Assembly: GCA_027492545.1 (NCBI GenBank)
Contig: JAPUEL010000025.1
Span: forward strand, 22,663-86,662
Reading direction: 5' to 3'
Source of the DNA: Propionibacteriaceae bacterium
GTDB taxonomy: Bacteria > Actinomycetota > Actinomycetes > Propionibacteriales > Propionibacteriaceae
DNA length: 64,000 bases
The translations under genes were made by a program, and so were the position numbers. Shown here one piece after another: positions 10,247 through 20,200 of this stretch. The notes beneath the pieces are model-generated. The model was not told the DNA's origin. It did no database searches and worked only from the letters and a program-made list of their open reading frames with translations. How positions within the stretch are numbered: the stretch's first letter is position 1; the number at the start of each line of letters is the position of its first letter.

Positions 10247-11058
10247 GCACGGTGACACGCGAGGAACATCCAGCCGGGGTGCCGGTCGTCGACCTGCGCG
10301 ACGTCCACGTGGTCCACAAGGCCCGCACGGGCACGCTGTTCAAGCGGGACGTCGTCCACGCGGTCAACGGCGTCAGCCTGTCGGTGAGCCGGGGCGAGAC
10401 CGTCGGCCTGGTCGGCGAGTCCGGCTGCGGCAAGTCGACGCTGGCGCGCGTCATGGTGGGCCTGCAGAGCGTCACCGACGGCGAGGTCCGCTACTTCGGC
10501 GAGCCGCTCAAGCTCGACGGCGCCGGCCGGAAGAAGCTGGGACGCGCGGTCTCCGTCGTGTTCCAGGACCCGGCCACCGCGCTCAATCCCCGCATGCTCG
10601 TGCGAGACACGCTGCTGGACCCGTTCAAGGTCCACGGCGTCGGGACGTCCGCGGAGCGGGAGCGGCGCGTCAAGGAACTGCTCAACCTCGTGGGCCTGCC
10701 GCAGTCGGCGCTCGACGTGCTGCCGCGGCAGATCTCCGGCGGTCAGCGGCAGCGGGTCGCGATCGCGCGGGCCCTGGCGCTCGACCCGGACGTGATCATC
10801 GCGGACGAGCCGACATCGGCGCTGGACGTGTCGGTGCGGGCGCAGGTGCTCAACCTGCTGACCGACCTCAAGGACCAGCTGGGCCTCGGCCTGGTGTTCA
10901 TCAGCCACGACATCAACACGGTGCGCTACGTCTCGGACCGGATGGCGGTGATGTTGGCGGGGCAGATCGTCGAGACGGGTCCGGCGGACCGGCTGTTCGT
11001 CGACCCGCAACACGAGTACACCCGCACCCTGCTCAGCGCGGTCCCCTCCCTGCTGTGA
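10243..11058 (+). CDS. ABC transporter ATP-binding protein, DppF type (nan locus)
   Basis: This 271-residue ATPase is the second nucleotide-binding subunit of the importer. It carries Walker A GESGCGKST, the Q-loop FQDPATALNPRM, signature ISGGQRQRVAIARAL, Walker B VIIADEPTSALD and the H-loop VFISHD. The ATG at 10243 overlaps the preceding stop by four bases. It would pair with the ATPase half of the fused protein, so the complete importer is binding protein, DppB-type permease, fused DppC-DppD and this subunit. A repeat-rich gap of about 440 bp follows before the catabolic genes. Confidence 0.93.
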
Positions 11059-11096
11059 CAAGCGTCGGTGTCGACGCGGGCGCGCGTGGCATTTCG

Positions 11097-11338
11097 CTGG
11101 CTGAGGTGCCGCGTAGCGGCCTCGAAGCCTAGGAAGGCCGAACACGACTGCACAACTGAATCCAGGGATCTTGCGTTTCTGAGGCTTCGAGGCTCGTCGC
11201 TGGCGCTCCTCGGGGATTCGTTGGCTGAGGTGCCGCGCAGCGGCCTCGAAGCCTAGGAAGGCCGAACGCGACTGCACAACTGAGTCGAGGAATCTCGCGT
11301 TTCTGAGGCTTCGAGGCTCGTCGCTGGCGCTCCTCGCG
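11097..11338. repeat. Tandem duplication of a 124-bp palindromic repeat unit
   Basis: Unit 1 spans 11097-11220 and unit 2 begins at 11221, with the same order of blocks and only scattered substitutions. Each unit carries an inverted repeat, GCCTCGAAGCCT near the left and AGGCTTCGAGGC near the right, so it can fold into a long hairpin. Short open frames over this stretch are not credible genes. The same blocks occur in inverted orientation at 51890-52026, so this is a dispersed repeat family. Confidence 0.85.
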
Positions 11339-11357
11339 CCTCGGCCAGCGGGAATCG

Positions 11358-11427
11358 GCTCAACCAGCGGGATCCCCGCTGGTTGAGCAGGGCCTAGCCG
11401 CGAAGCGGCGCACGCGTCGAAACCCAC
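11358..11427. repeat. Dispersed palindromic repeat with two stem-loops
   Basis: A perfect 13-bp stem (GCTCAACCAGCGG at 11358-11370 pairing with 11376-11388) is followed by a second short hairpin, GCCGC-GAA-GCGGC at 11397-11409, and the tail GCACGCGTCGAAACCC. Elements with this sequence pattern are scattered between genes in many high-GC actinobacteria. The element may attenuate or separate transcription between the importer and the nan catabolic genes. Confidence 0.75.
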
Positions 11428-11497
11428 CCGCACCACACCCACACAACTGAACCCAGACCACACCCGTTCTTTCGAACTACCCAAGGAAACCCTCACC

Positions 11498-12415
11498 ATG
11501 CACACCTTCCACGGCACCATCCCGCCGGTCGTCACCCCCTTCACCGCCGACGGCGACCTCGACCTCCCCTCGCTGGACCGCGTCGTCGACCACCTCATCG
11601 ACGGAGGCATGAACGGGCTGTTCATCCTCGGCTCCTCCGGCCAGGTGGCCTACCTCACCGACGACGAGCGCGACACCGTCACCCGCCGCGTCGTCGAGCG
11701 CGCCGCCGGCCGCGTGCCCGTCCTCGTCGGCACCCCCGACTTCACCGCCCGCCGCGTGGCCGAACAGGCCGCCCGCGCCGAGCGGCTCGGCGCCGACGCC
11801 GTCGTGGTCACCGCCCCGCTGTACGCGATCAACGACGTCGCGGAGACCGAGCGGCACTTCCGCATGGTCGCCGCGGCGGTCAGCGTCCCCGTCTTCGCCT
11901 ACAACGTGCCCGTGCGCGTGCACAGCTACCTGGGCGTGGACCTGCTCGTGCGCCTCGGCCGCGACGGCGTCATCGCAGGCGTCAAGGACTCCTCCGGCGA
12001 CGACGTCGGCTTCCGCCGCCTCGTGGCCGCCAACGAGCGCGCCGGCCGCCCGCTGGCGCTGCTGACCGGGCACGAGGTGATGGTCGACGGCATGTACCTC
12101 CTTGGCGCCGACGGCGCGGTCCCCGGGCTTGCCAACGTCGACCCCGCCGCCTACACCCGCCTGTGGACCGCCGCGCAGGCCGGCGACTGGGCCGCCGCCC
12201 GCGACGAGCAGAACCGCATCGCGCGGCTGTTCGACATCGCGTTCGTGCCGCAGGGCCGCTCCGGCGACGCGGGCGGGATCGGCGCGTTCAAGGCGGCGCT
12301 CGCGCTGCTCGGCGTCATCGATTCGGCCGCGATGCCCGCCCCGCTCGAGGGCCTCTCCGACGACGACACCGCGGCCATCCGCGCCATCCTCGTCGAGGTG
12401 GGACTCCTGCAGTGA
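11498..12415 (+). CDS. nanA: NanA-like N-acetylneuraminate lyase (DapA/NanA family)
   Basis: This 305-residue class I aldolase of the dihydrodipicolinate synthase/N-acetylneuraminate lyase family probably cleaves sialic acid to N-acetylmannosamine and pyruvate. The Schiff-base Lys163 lies in GVKDSSG and the catalytic Tyr135 in YNVP. The family GSTGE loop reads GSSGQ, and the segment after YNVP (VRVHSY) is unlike classical NanA or DapA. The specificity is therefore inferred from context: the gene overlaps a ROK kinase gene by 4 nt, and that gene is followed by nanE. The start follows an AAGGAAA stretch. An alternative is a related 2-keto-sugar-acid lyase. Confidence 0.75.
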   Translation: MHTFHGTIPPVVTPFTADGDLDLPSLDRVVDHLIDGGMNGLFILGSSGQVAYLTDDERDTVTRRVVERAAGRVPVLVGTPDFTARRVAEQAARAERLGADAVVVTAPLYAINDVAETERHFRMVAAAVSVPVFAYNVPVRVHSYLGVDLLVRLGRDGVIAGVKDSSGDDVGFRRLVAANERAGRPLALLTGHEVMVDGMYLLGADGAVPGLANVDPAAYTRLWTAAQAGDWAAARDEQNRIARLFDIAFVPQGRSGDAGGIGAFKAALALLGVIDSAAMPAPLEGLSDDDTAAIRAILVEVGLLQ

Positions 12416-13341
12416 GGGCCGTCGGGGTCGATCTCGGCGGCACGAAGATCGCGGTGGGGCTCGTCGCACGGGACGGGAGCATGGGCGAGGTGCTCACGGC
12501 CCCCACTCCCGCACTCTCCGGCGGTGAGGCGGTGCTGGACGCCGTCGCCTCCCTGATCGCCCTTGCGGCGGAGGGGGCCGACGACGTGGCAGGGGTGGGC
12601 GTCGGGACCGCCGGGGTCGTCGACGCGACCCGCGGCTCGATCATCTCCGCGACCGACACGTTCGCCTCCTGGGTGGGCACGGACGTCGCGGCGGGTCTGC
12701 GCTCCCGGCTCGGCTGGGACGCGACGAGGGCAGCCGAGGTGCGCAACGACGTCGACGCGCATGCGCTCGGCGAGGCCTGGCTCGGCGCCGGGCGGGGGAG
12801 GTCGTCGATGCTCATGGTTGCGGTGGGCACGGGGGTCGGGGGCGCCGTCGTGCTCGACGGGCGGCTGTGGACCGGCGCGCACCATGTGGCCGGTGAGATG
12901 GGACACATCCCCACCCCAGGGGCCGAGGGGCTGCGCTGCCCGTGCGGGGCCGAGGGGCACCTGGAGGCGGTCGCCGCGGGGCCGGCGATCGAGCGGGCGT
13001 ACGCCTCCGTCGCGAGGGAGACGTTGCCGGGGCCGCAGATCATGGCGCTCGCCGCGACCGGCGCGGAGCCCGCACGGCGCGTGGTGGCTGAGGCCGCCGT
13101 CGCGCTGGGTCGGGCGATCGCCGGGTTGGCGACGGTGCTGGACCCCGAGTGCGTGGTGATCGGCGGGGGAGTGGCCCGCGCCGGCGAGGAGTGGTGGGGG
13201 CCGCTGCGCGACGCGTGTCGCGGCGAGGTGGTGCCGGTTCTCAAGAACCTGGCCATCATGCCGGCGGCGCTGGGCCCCGAGGCCGCGATCCTCGGGGCAG
13301 CGCGGACGGTGTTCGACGCCGTCGGCGCACGGATGGACTGA
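12412..13341 (+). CDS. nanK: ROK-family sugar kinase, probable N-acetylmannosamine kinase
   Basis: This 309-residue ROK-family kinase should phosphorylate N-acetylmannosamine at C6 with ATP, between NanA and NanE. The GTG start at 12412 overlaps the nanA stop and leads straight into the phosphate-binding motif GVDLGGTKIAVGL. Further ROK motifs are NDVDAHALGEAWLGAG, GTGVGGAVVLDG, GEMGHIP and the zinc-binding segment CPCGAEGHLE. In most ROK kinases that segment reads CxCGxxGC, so the third Cys is replaced here by His. His could still ligate zinc. The substrate is inferred from neighbours; glucokinase or N-acetylglucosamine kinase are alternatives. Confidence 0.82.
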   Translation: MRAVGVDLGGTKIAVGLVARDGSMGEVLTAPTPALSGGEAVLDAVASLIALAAEGADDVAGVGVGTAGVVDATRGSIISATDTFASWVGTDVAAGLRSRLGWDATRAAEVRNDVDAHALGEAWLGAGRGRSSMLMVAVGTGVGGAVVLDGRLWTGAHHVAGEMGHIPTPGAEGLRCPCGAEGHLEAVAAGPAIERAYASVARETLPGPQIMALAATGAEPARRVVAEAAVALGRAIAGLATVLDPECVVIGGGVARAGEEWWGPLRDACRGEVVPVLKNLAIMPAALGPEAAILGAARTVFDAVGARMD

Positions 13342-13377
13342 GCCGTGGGGCTGTCCCCGGCAGTGGAGAGGACTGAG

Positions 13378-14070
13378 ATGAACGACGTGACCGAGGCGAT
13401 CCACGGGCGGCTGGTGGTGTCCTGCCAGGCCTACCCGGGCGAGCCGATGCTGGACCCGCGGACCATGAGCCAGGTGGCGCAGTCGGCCGTGATCGGGGGC
13501 GCGGCGGCCATCCGGGCAAAGGGCCTGGAAGATCTGCGTGCGATCCGCGCCGCCGTCGAGGTGCCGATCATCGGCCTGGTCAAGGTGGGTAAGGAGGGCG
13601 TGTTCATCACGCCGACGCTGGCCGACTGTGTCGCGGTGGCGGAGACCGGGTGCGAGGTCGTCGCGCTCGACGGCACCCGCCGCCCGCGGCCGGACGGGCT
13701 CTCGCTCGCCGAGACCATCGCGGGGCTCAAGGAGAGGTTCCCGGCGGTGCTGGTGATGGCGGACTGCGGGTCGGCGGGCGACGCGCTCGCGGCCCAGGAG
13801 TCGGGCGCCGACCTGATCGGCACCACGCTGGTGGGCTACTCCGGCGAACGGCCGAAGACCGACGGGCCGGACTGGGAGGCGGTCGACGAGATGCTGGCGG
13901 TGGCGGACCGACCGCTGATCGTCGAGGGGCGCCTCCGTACTCCCGATGATGCGGCCGAGGCGATGCGACGCGGGGCCTGGTCTGTCGTCGTGGGCACGGC
14001 TATCACCCACCCCGCGACGCTGACTCGCTGGTTCGCAAAGGCCGTGAACGCAGCCACCGGGCGGCGCTGA
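13378..14070 (+). CDS. nanE: N-acetylmannosamine-6-phosphate 2-epimerase NanE
   Basis: This 230-residue TIM-barrel enzyme of the NanE family converts N-acetylmannosamine-6-phosphate to N-acetylglucosamine-6-phosphate. Recognisable segments are LVVSCQAYPGEPM at the N-terminus, AAAIRAKGLEDLRAI, the catalytic-Lys region GLVKVG, VALDGTRRPRP, MADCGSAGDAL, GADLIGTTLVGYS and the C-terminal phosphate-binding EGRLRTPDDA and VVVGTAIT. The ATG at 13378 is chosen because GGAGAGG lies about 6 nt upstream; an upstream start at 13345 has none. It is the last gene of the nan locus. The later steps (NagA, NagB) are not in this window. Confidence 0.93.
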   Translation: MNDVTEAIHGRLVVSCQAYPGEPMLDPRTMSQVAQSAVIGGAAAIRAKGLEDLRAIRAAVEVPIIGLVKVGKEGVFITPTLADCVAVAETGCEVVALDGTRRPRPDGLSLAETIAGLKERFPAVLVMADCGSAGDALAAQESGADLIGTTLVGYSGERPKTDGPDWEAVDEMLAVADRPLIVEGRLRTPDDAAEAMRRGAWSVVVGTAITHPATLTRWFAKAVNAATGRR

Positions 14071-14141
14071 GAAGAACGGCGGAGAGGGTGTCGTCGGCCT
14101 TTCCCTGAGGTCGAAGATTGCTCAGACGTGAACGAGAGTTA

Positions 14142-14205
14142 GGCGGACATCCGCCGCTCACTAGCACGTACGCTTGCGTACATGGACCGGTTTCAGGGCT
14201 GAAAC
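14142..14205. promoter_or_regulatory. Cluster of three short palindromes upstream of the secretion island
   Basis: Within the 222-bp gap before the giant surface-protein gene are three perfect inverted repeats: GGCGGA-CA-TCCGCC (14142-14155), GTACGC-TT-GCGTAC (14168-14181) and GTTTCAG-GG-CTGAAAC (14190-14205). The second and third lie about 90-125 bp upstream of the start codon, where operators or a promoter-linked structure would be expected. No regulator could be assigned. Confidence 0.45.
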
Positions 14206-14292
14206 ACAAACCCCCTAGTATTCCTCCCGGGACGGTGAGTTCGCCGACAAGCGGACGGCCGGTCGATCATTTCACTGGGGAGGCTGGGTCTC

Positions 14293-17200
14293 ATGGCTGT
14301 GCCGCTGCGCCGTCGTGCCGAGACAGTCGTCGTAGGCGCTCTGACCGTAGCCCTCGGCCTCCTGGCCTTCGTCCACAAAGGTGTCCCGGCCGCTGAGGTG
14401 GACCTCAACGACGGCGGCGTCTGGGTCACCAACCAGAGCAAGCTGCTCATCGGGCACCTCAACTACCCCTCCCAGACGCTCGACGGAGGACTGCGATCCG
14501 CCTACGCCGGCTTCGACGTGTCGCAGGCTGCCGGCAACGTGCTCGTGACGAGTCCCGAGGTTGTTCAGCCCCTCGACACCGCCACGGTTGCGTTCACAGG
14601 TGAGACCGCCGTGACCGGTCTCGCGGTGGAACATGGGGCAGATCAGGTGCTGTTCGCCGACCCGTCCGAGGGCACAGTGTGGACCTCCACCACCGCCACG
14701 GCCGCCGGATTCAGCCCGTCCGCCGAGCCCACCCTCAAGGATCTGGATCAGCCGAGGGTGGCTGTGGGTGTGGACGGCACCGGCTACGTCCTGACCGCCG
14801 ACGGCGCGGTGCGCACCGTCGAGGGTGCCGGGCAGGAGGCCGCGGTCACCATGCTCGACTGGGGGATCGAAGGCGGCGTCGGAGTTGACGCTCAGCTCAC
14901 CGCGTTGGGCGACCAACTCGTCGTCCTCGACGGGACCAGGCTCACCGTCGGCGGCAGAACCATCGACGACCCCGCGCTTGCGGACGGTGTGCTTCAGCAG
15001 CCGTCTGAGGCGGGCTCCGCGGTGGTCGTGGCCACGCCAATCGCCCTGCTGAAGGTGGACGCAGGCAATGGTGCCGTCACCAGCCAGGACGTCCCCACAG
15101 GCGTGCCTGCCGCACCAGTAGCCCTTGACGGATGCGCCTACGGGTTGTGGGGCCAGTCCGGGTTCTACGTGCGCGACTGCGGCTCACCCGAGCTCGATCA
15201 GGCCGCCCAGTTTCCAGAGCTAGCCACGGCCCAGGCGCCGGTCTTCCGCACCAACCGCAAGGTGATCGTCATCAACGACACCGTCACCGGCGCCACCTAC
15301 CTTCCGCTCGAGTCGATGCTGCGCGTCGACAACTGGGACCTCATCTCGGCGCAGCTCGACGAGCAGGACAACCAGGAGTCCGAGGAGACGGACCAGACCG
15401 AGCTGTCGCAGGTGCAGGAGTTCTCGGAGGAGCAGCACGCACCTGAGGCTGTCGACGACGAACTCGGGGCGCGGGCCGGGTCCGCAACCACGCTTCCAAT
15501 CCTGCTCAACGATCTGGACATCGACGGCGACGTCCTGACCGCCGTCCTCAAGGATGTGCCCTCGGACGTCGGTGTCACACTCGCCAAGGACGGCCGCGCG
15601 GCCCGCATCGAGGTTCCGGCCGGCCGGAGCGGATCGGTCAGCTTCACCTACCAGGCCTTCGACGGCATCGACCTGTCCAATGTGGCCACGGTCAACGTGA
15701 ACATCCGACCCGCCGACGGGAATCAGGCTCCCGAGCGCAAGCGGCCCAGCCTGCTGCAGCTGTCGGAGCGGTCCAACGGGGACTACTCGGTGCTGCCGGA
15801 CTGGGTTGACCCCGACGGCGACCCGATCTTCCTCGAGAACGCCGTCGGGGAGGACGGCCTCAGCGTGACCTGGCGGCCCGACGGCTACGTGTCCGTGACG
15901 GATCTGGGCACCGGCGGCCCAGGGCGCCGTGTCGTCACCGTCACCGTCAGCGACGGCACGGCCAGTGCGGCCGGCGAACTGGTGGTCCAGGTCTCGCCTG
16001 GAGCCTCCAACGTGCCGCCGGTGGCCAACAACGACCACTACGTGGCCACCGTGGGCGAGTCCATCACGCTCCGGCCACTGTCGAACGACACCGACGCCGA
16101 CGCCGACGAGCTCAAGCTGGTGGAGGTGGGCCCGACGGCCCCGGAGGTGGAGGCCACACCCGACTACGCCGAGAAGAGCATCCAATTCACGGCCTCGAAA
16201 CCGGGCAGCCACACGCTGATCTACACCATCAGCGACGGTCCCCACACGGCGAAGGGCCGGATCCGGGTGGACGTCATCGACCCGGCGACTGCAGACGAGC
16301 GCCCCGCCGCCGAGAACGACCTCGCGCTGCTGCCGCCGAACGGGTCCGTGGTGGTGGAGCCGCTGGCCAACGACTACGACCCGGCCGGCGGGGTTCTCGT
16401 GATCCAAGGCGTGTCCATGGGGTCATCGGAGGGCCTCACCGTCGAGGTGGTGCGGCACTCGCTGCTCCGGGTCTCGTCACCGGCCGGAATCACAGCTCCC
16501 CAGACGTTCGAGTACACCGTCAGCAACGGGCGGGCCTCCACCTCGGCAAAGGTCCTGGTGGTCCCGCTCACGGTGAAGTCCACGGTGCAACCTCCGGTTG
16601 CCCTCCCCGAGGAGACAGTTGTCAGGGTGGGCGACATCGTCTCGGTGGACGTGCTCGCCAACGACTATTCACCCTCGGACATGGCCATCAGCCTGCGCCC
16701 GGAGCTGGATGTGCGCACGGCCCCGGAGCTGGGCGAGTTCTTCGTCTCGGATGAGCAGGTGCGCTTCCGCGCCGGCCAGGTGGCTGGTTCGGCCGAGGCC
16801 ATCTACACGATCTCCGACGAACAGGGCAATGTCGCCTCATCCACCGTGAGAATCACGGTGCGCGACTTCGACGACCGTAACCAGCAGCCCGTGCCACGGG
16901 CCGTTGTGGCGCGCACATTCACCGGGTCCACCGTTCGGGTGGCCATCCCCATGGATGGCATCGACCCCGACGGAGACTCCGTGGAGCTCATTGGCGCGTA
17001 CTCGGCGAAACAAGGAGCTCCGACAGTCGAGGGTAACTACATCGTCTACGAGGCGTCCAAGCAGGCCAACGGCACGGACACATTCAGCTACCGCGTGAAG
17101 GACCGCTTCGGCGCCGAGGGCGAGGGCATGGTCCGGATCGGCATCGCTCCGGCCCCCACCAGCAACCAGGCCCCGGTGGCGGTCCCGGACGAGATCGCCT

Positions 17201-20200
17201 CCAGACCAGGCACCAGGCTCGAGATCCCGGTGACGGTCAACGACGTGGACCCAGACGGCGACACCATCTCGATCGTAACCGATTCGGTCAAACCCGTCGA
17301 CGACCGGTGGGATCCGGTGGCCGAGATCAAGGGTCAGAAGGTGGTGGTGGAGACCCCCGCGGAGAAGGGCGTCTACCAGCTCTACTACTCGATCACCGAC
17401 GGTGGGGGTGTCCCCGTCGTGGGCGTCGTCACGGTCACCGTCGACGAGAACGTGCCGCCCGTTGCCCCCATCGCGCGAGACGACTACGTACCCGTGAACT
17501 CGGTCAACGGGCTCGAGGCCGTCGAGGTGCGCCTGCTGGACAACGACTCGGATCCCGACGGCATGGTCGAGGATCTGGAGGTCAGCGTCGAGGCCGGCGA
17601 GGTGAAGGGCGGCGTGGCCACCGTGCCGCTGACCGATGACCGGCAGATCGTGCTCTACACCCTGACCGACCGCGACGGACTGACGGCCAAGGCCGCCATC
17701 GTGGTGCCCGGACGCGACCAGATCCCGCCACAGCTGGACCGATCGAAGAGGGCAACGGTCAAGGGCGGGGAGACCCTCACCATCGACTTCGACAGCTTCG
17801 TGCTCACTCGCCCGGGCCACTCGGCCAAGCTGACCGGCGTGGACACCGTGGTGGCGGGGCCGGGCGGCAGCACCGAGGATCCGCAGCTCGGGCTGACCGT
17901 CGTCGACGACCGCACCATCACCTTCACCCCGGACAAGCTGTTCATCGGCGCCACCTCGGTGTCGTTCCAGGTCACCGACGGCGAGACGCTCGACGACCCC
18001 CGCGGGCTGACCGCAACGCTCAGCCTGCCGATCACAGTGGAATCGTCCGGGCTCTTTCCTCCGGAGCTCCGCCCGAGCGAAGTCAAGGTCGCCCCGGGTG
18101 AGGAGCCTGTCGAGGTGTCGCTGGCTGCGATGGTGGAGGACCCGGACCCGGGTGACAACGAGAAGATGGCGTTCGGAGTCACATCGGTCACCTCACCCGT
18201 GGAGGCGACGGTGGTGGGGCAGACCGTCCTCGTCTCAGTCCCGGCCGAGACCCCCGTCGGGACGTCGGGCAGCATCGTGGTGAGCGTCCACGACGGCACC
18301 ACCGAGCCACTGGAGATGACCCTGCCGGTGACCGTGGCACCCTCCACGAGGCCGCTGATGATGGTGACCGACATCACCGAGAACGAGGGACGTGTCGGCA
18401 CCACGTCGACCTTCGACTTGTCCGAGGTCATCACCAACCCCTTCGCGGACCGTGGGGGCGACGTCGTCCTCGTCGGGCAGCCGTCCGTGACCGGACCGGC
18501 CACCGTGTCCGCGAGCGGGCTCACCGTCAGCGTGACCCCCACGGACTCCGGGGCCGCCTCGGACTCCGCGGAGAACGTGGTGGTCACCTACCGGGTGGCC
18601 GACGACACCCGCGACGCCGCACGCGAACGGACCGGCAGGATCACGCTGACCGTCAAGGACACCCCGAAGGCGCCCGTCAACGTGGCGGCCGAGGCCCTGG
18701 GGTCGAAGACCGCGCGGGTCACCTGGAGCCATTCGGGTTGGCGGGGCGGAACCCCGAAGGGATTCACCGTCTACTGGAGCGGTGGGAGCAAGTTCTGCGG
18801 GCTGCAGACAAGCTGCGACATCGACACGCTGCCCAACAACAACACCTACCAGTTCACGGTGCGGGCCGAGGTCACGGAGGGTGACATCACCCCCTCGCCG
18901 GACTCGGCGCCCAGCAACGAGATCTTCATCGACGTGCTGCCCAACACGCCGGCGGCCCCCACCGCCACCTTCGGCGACCGCCAGATCGACCTGACCTGGC
19001 CCGTCACCACCGTCCCCGACGGCGGGTCTCCGGTGACGAAATACACCGTCAGCATCATCCCCGCGGACGCCAGCGGCCGCACCCAGCAGGAGGTTGCGGG
19101 CACCTCGTTGACGTGGACCAACCTCAACAACGGCACCGCCTACCAGTTCAGCGTCACGGCGCACAACAAGCTGACCGAGCTCGACCCCCGGGTGACGGCA
19201 CCGCAGGGACCCGAGTCGGCGCCCGAGATTCCGGCCGGCGCGCCGGCCAACCAGGGCGCTCCCAGCGTGGTCAAGGACACGGCCGCGGCCGGCGTGACCC
19301 CCAGAGCGAACGTGTCGTGGGGCGCTCCGGCGAACCCCAACGGGGACACCAGTTTCACCTTCGAGATGCGCCAGAGCGGAACCACCTCGCTGCTCTACAC
19401 GGGCAGCGGGACCTCCACCTACATCACCATGGCCGTGGGCACCGAGGACAAGACCTTCGAGGTGCGCAGCACCAACAAGTCGGGGCTCTGGAGCTCCTGG
19501 TCGCCCGCGTCCAACGCGGTGCGCGCCTTCCAGCCACCCGGCGCCCCCACGAGCTTCAGCCTCACCCCCACCGGCGACGGCACCCGTGCGCGCTTCGACT
19601 TCGGGGCCGCGGCAGGCAACGGCGCGCGCCCCGCGGAGATCAGCTACCGCTGGAGCGCGGGCGGCTCATCCGGCACGGTGAGCACCGGCCAGATCGTCGA
19701 CAGCGGGGCATTCCCCCTCGGCAACACGGTCACGGTGCAGCTGACGGCCATCAGCACGGTCAACGGCGAGACCGCCCAAGGCGGTTCCGCCTCCGCCACC
19801 GTCAACACCTACGCGCCTCCCGCGGCCCCGTCGGTGAGTGCCGGGCGCGCGGGCGACGGCAACGTCGACCTCTCGTGGAGCATGGGCGGCAGCAGCAACG
19901 GCCGCCCGGTGACGACCGTCGTGGTGGACACCTCGCAGAACTCGCGCGACGGCAACCAGGGCCTCTCCGGCAGCACCCGCGAGGGCACCGGCCCGGACCA
20001 GACCATCTGCATCACCGCCTACTCGGTCAACAGCGAAGGCCAGCGGAGCGGGTCGGTGCAGCAGTGCGCGACGACGCGCGGCAGAGGCACGGCGACCGTT
20101 ACGCACGGTCCGTCCTCCGGAACATGCCCGACCTGGGATGGGAACTGCGACCAGGTCATCGTCAACCTCTACAACTGGTATCCGCAATCCAACGTGACCT

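Noticed and set aside
10926..11256. Short open frames across the repeat region after the importer
   Set aside because: They are made of the duplicated palindromic repeat and repeat the same peptide blocks; this is non-coding repeat DNA.
11097..11338. Possible CRISPR array because of the direct repeats
   Set aside because: There are only two 124-bp units, which are nearly identical throughout with no variable spacers, and no cas genes.
12151..14010. A 619-codon open frame antisense to nanA, nanK and nanE
   Set aside because: It crosses three clearly coding genes, has low-complexity His/Arg composition and no ribosome-binding site.
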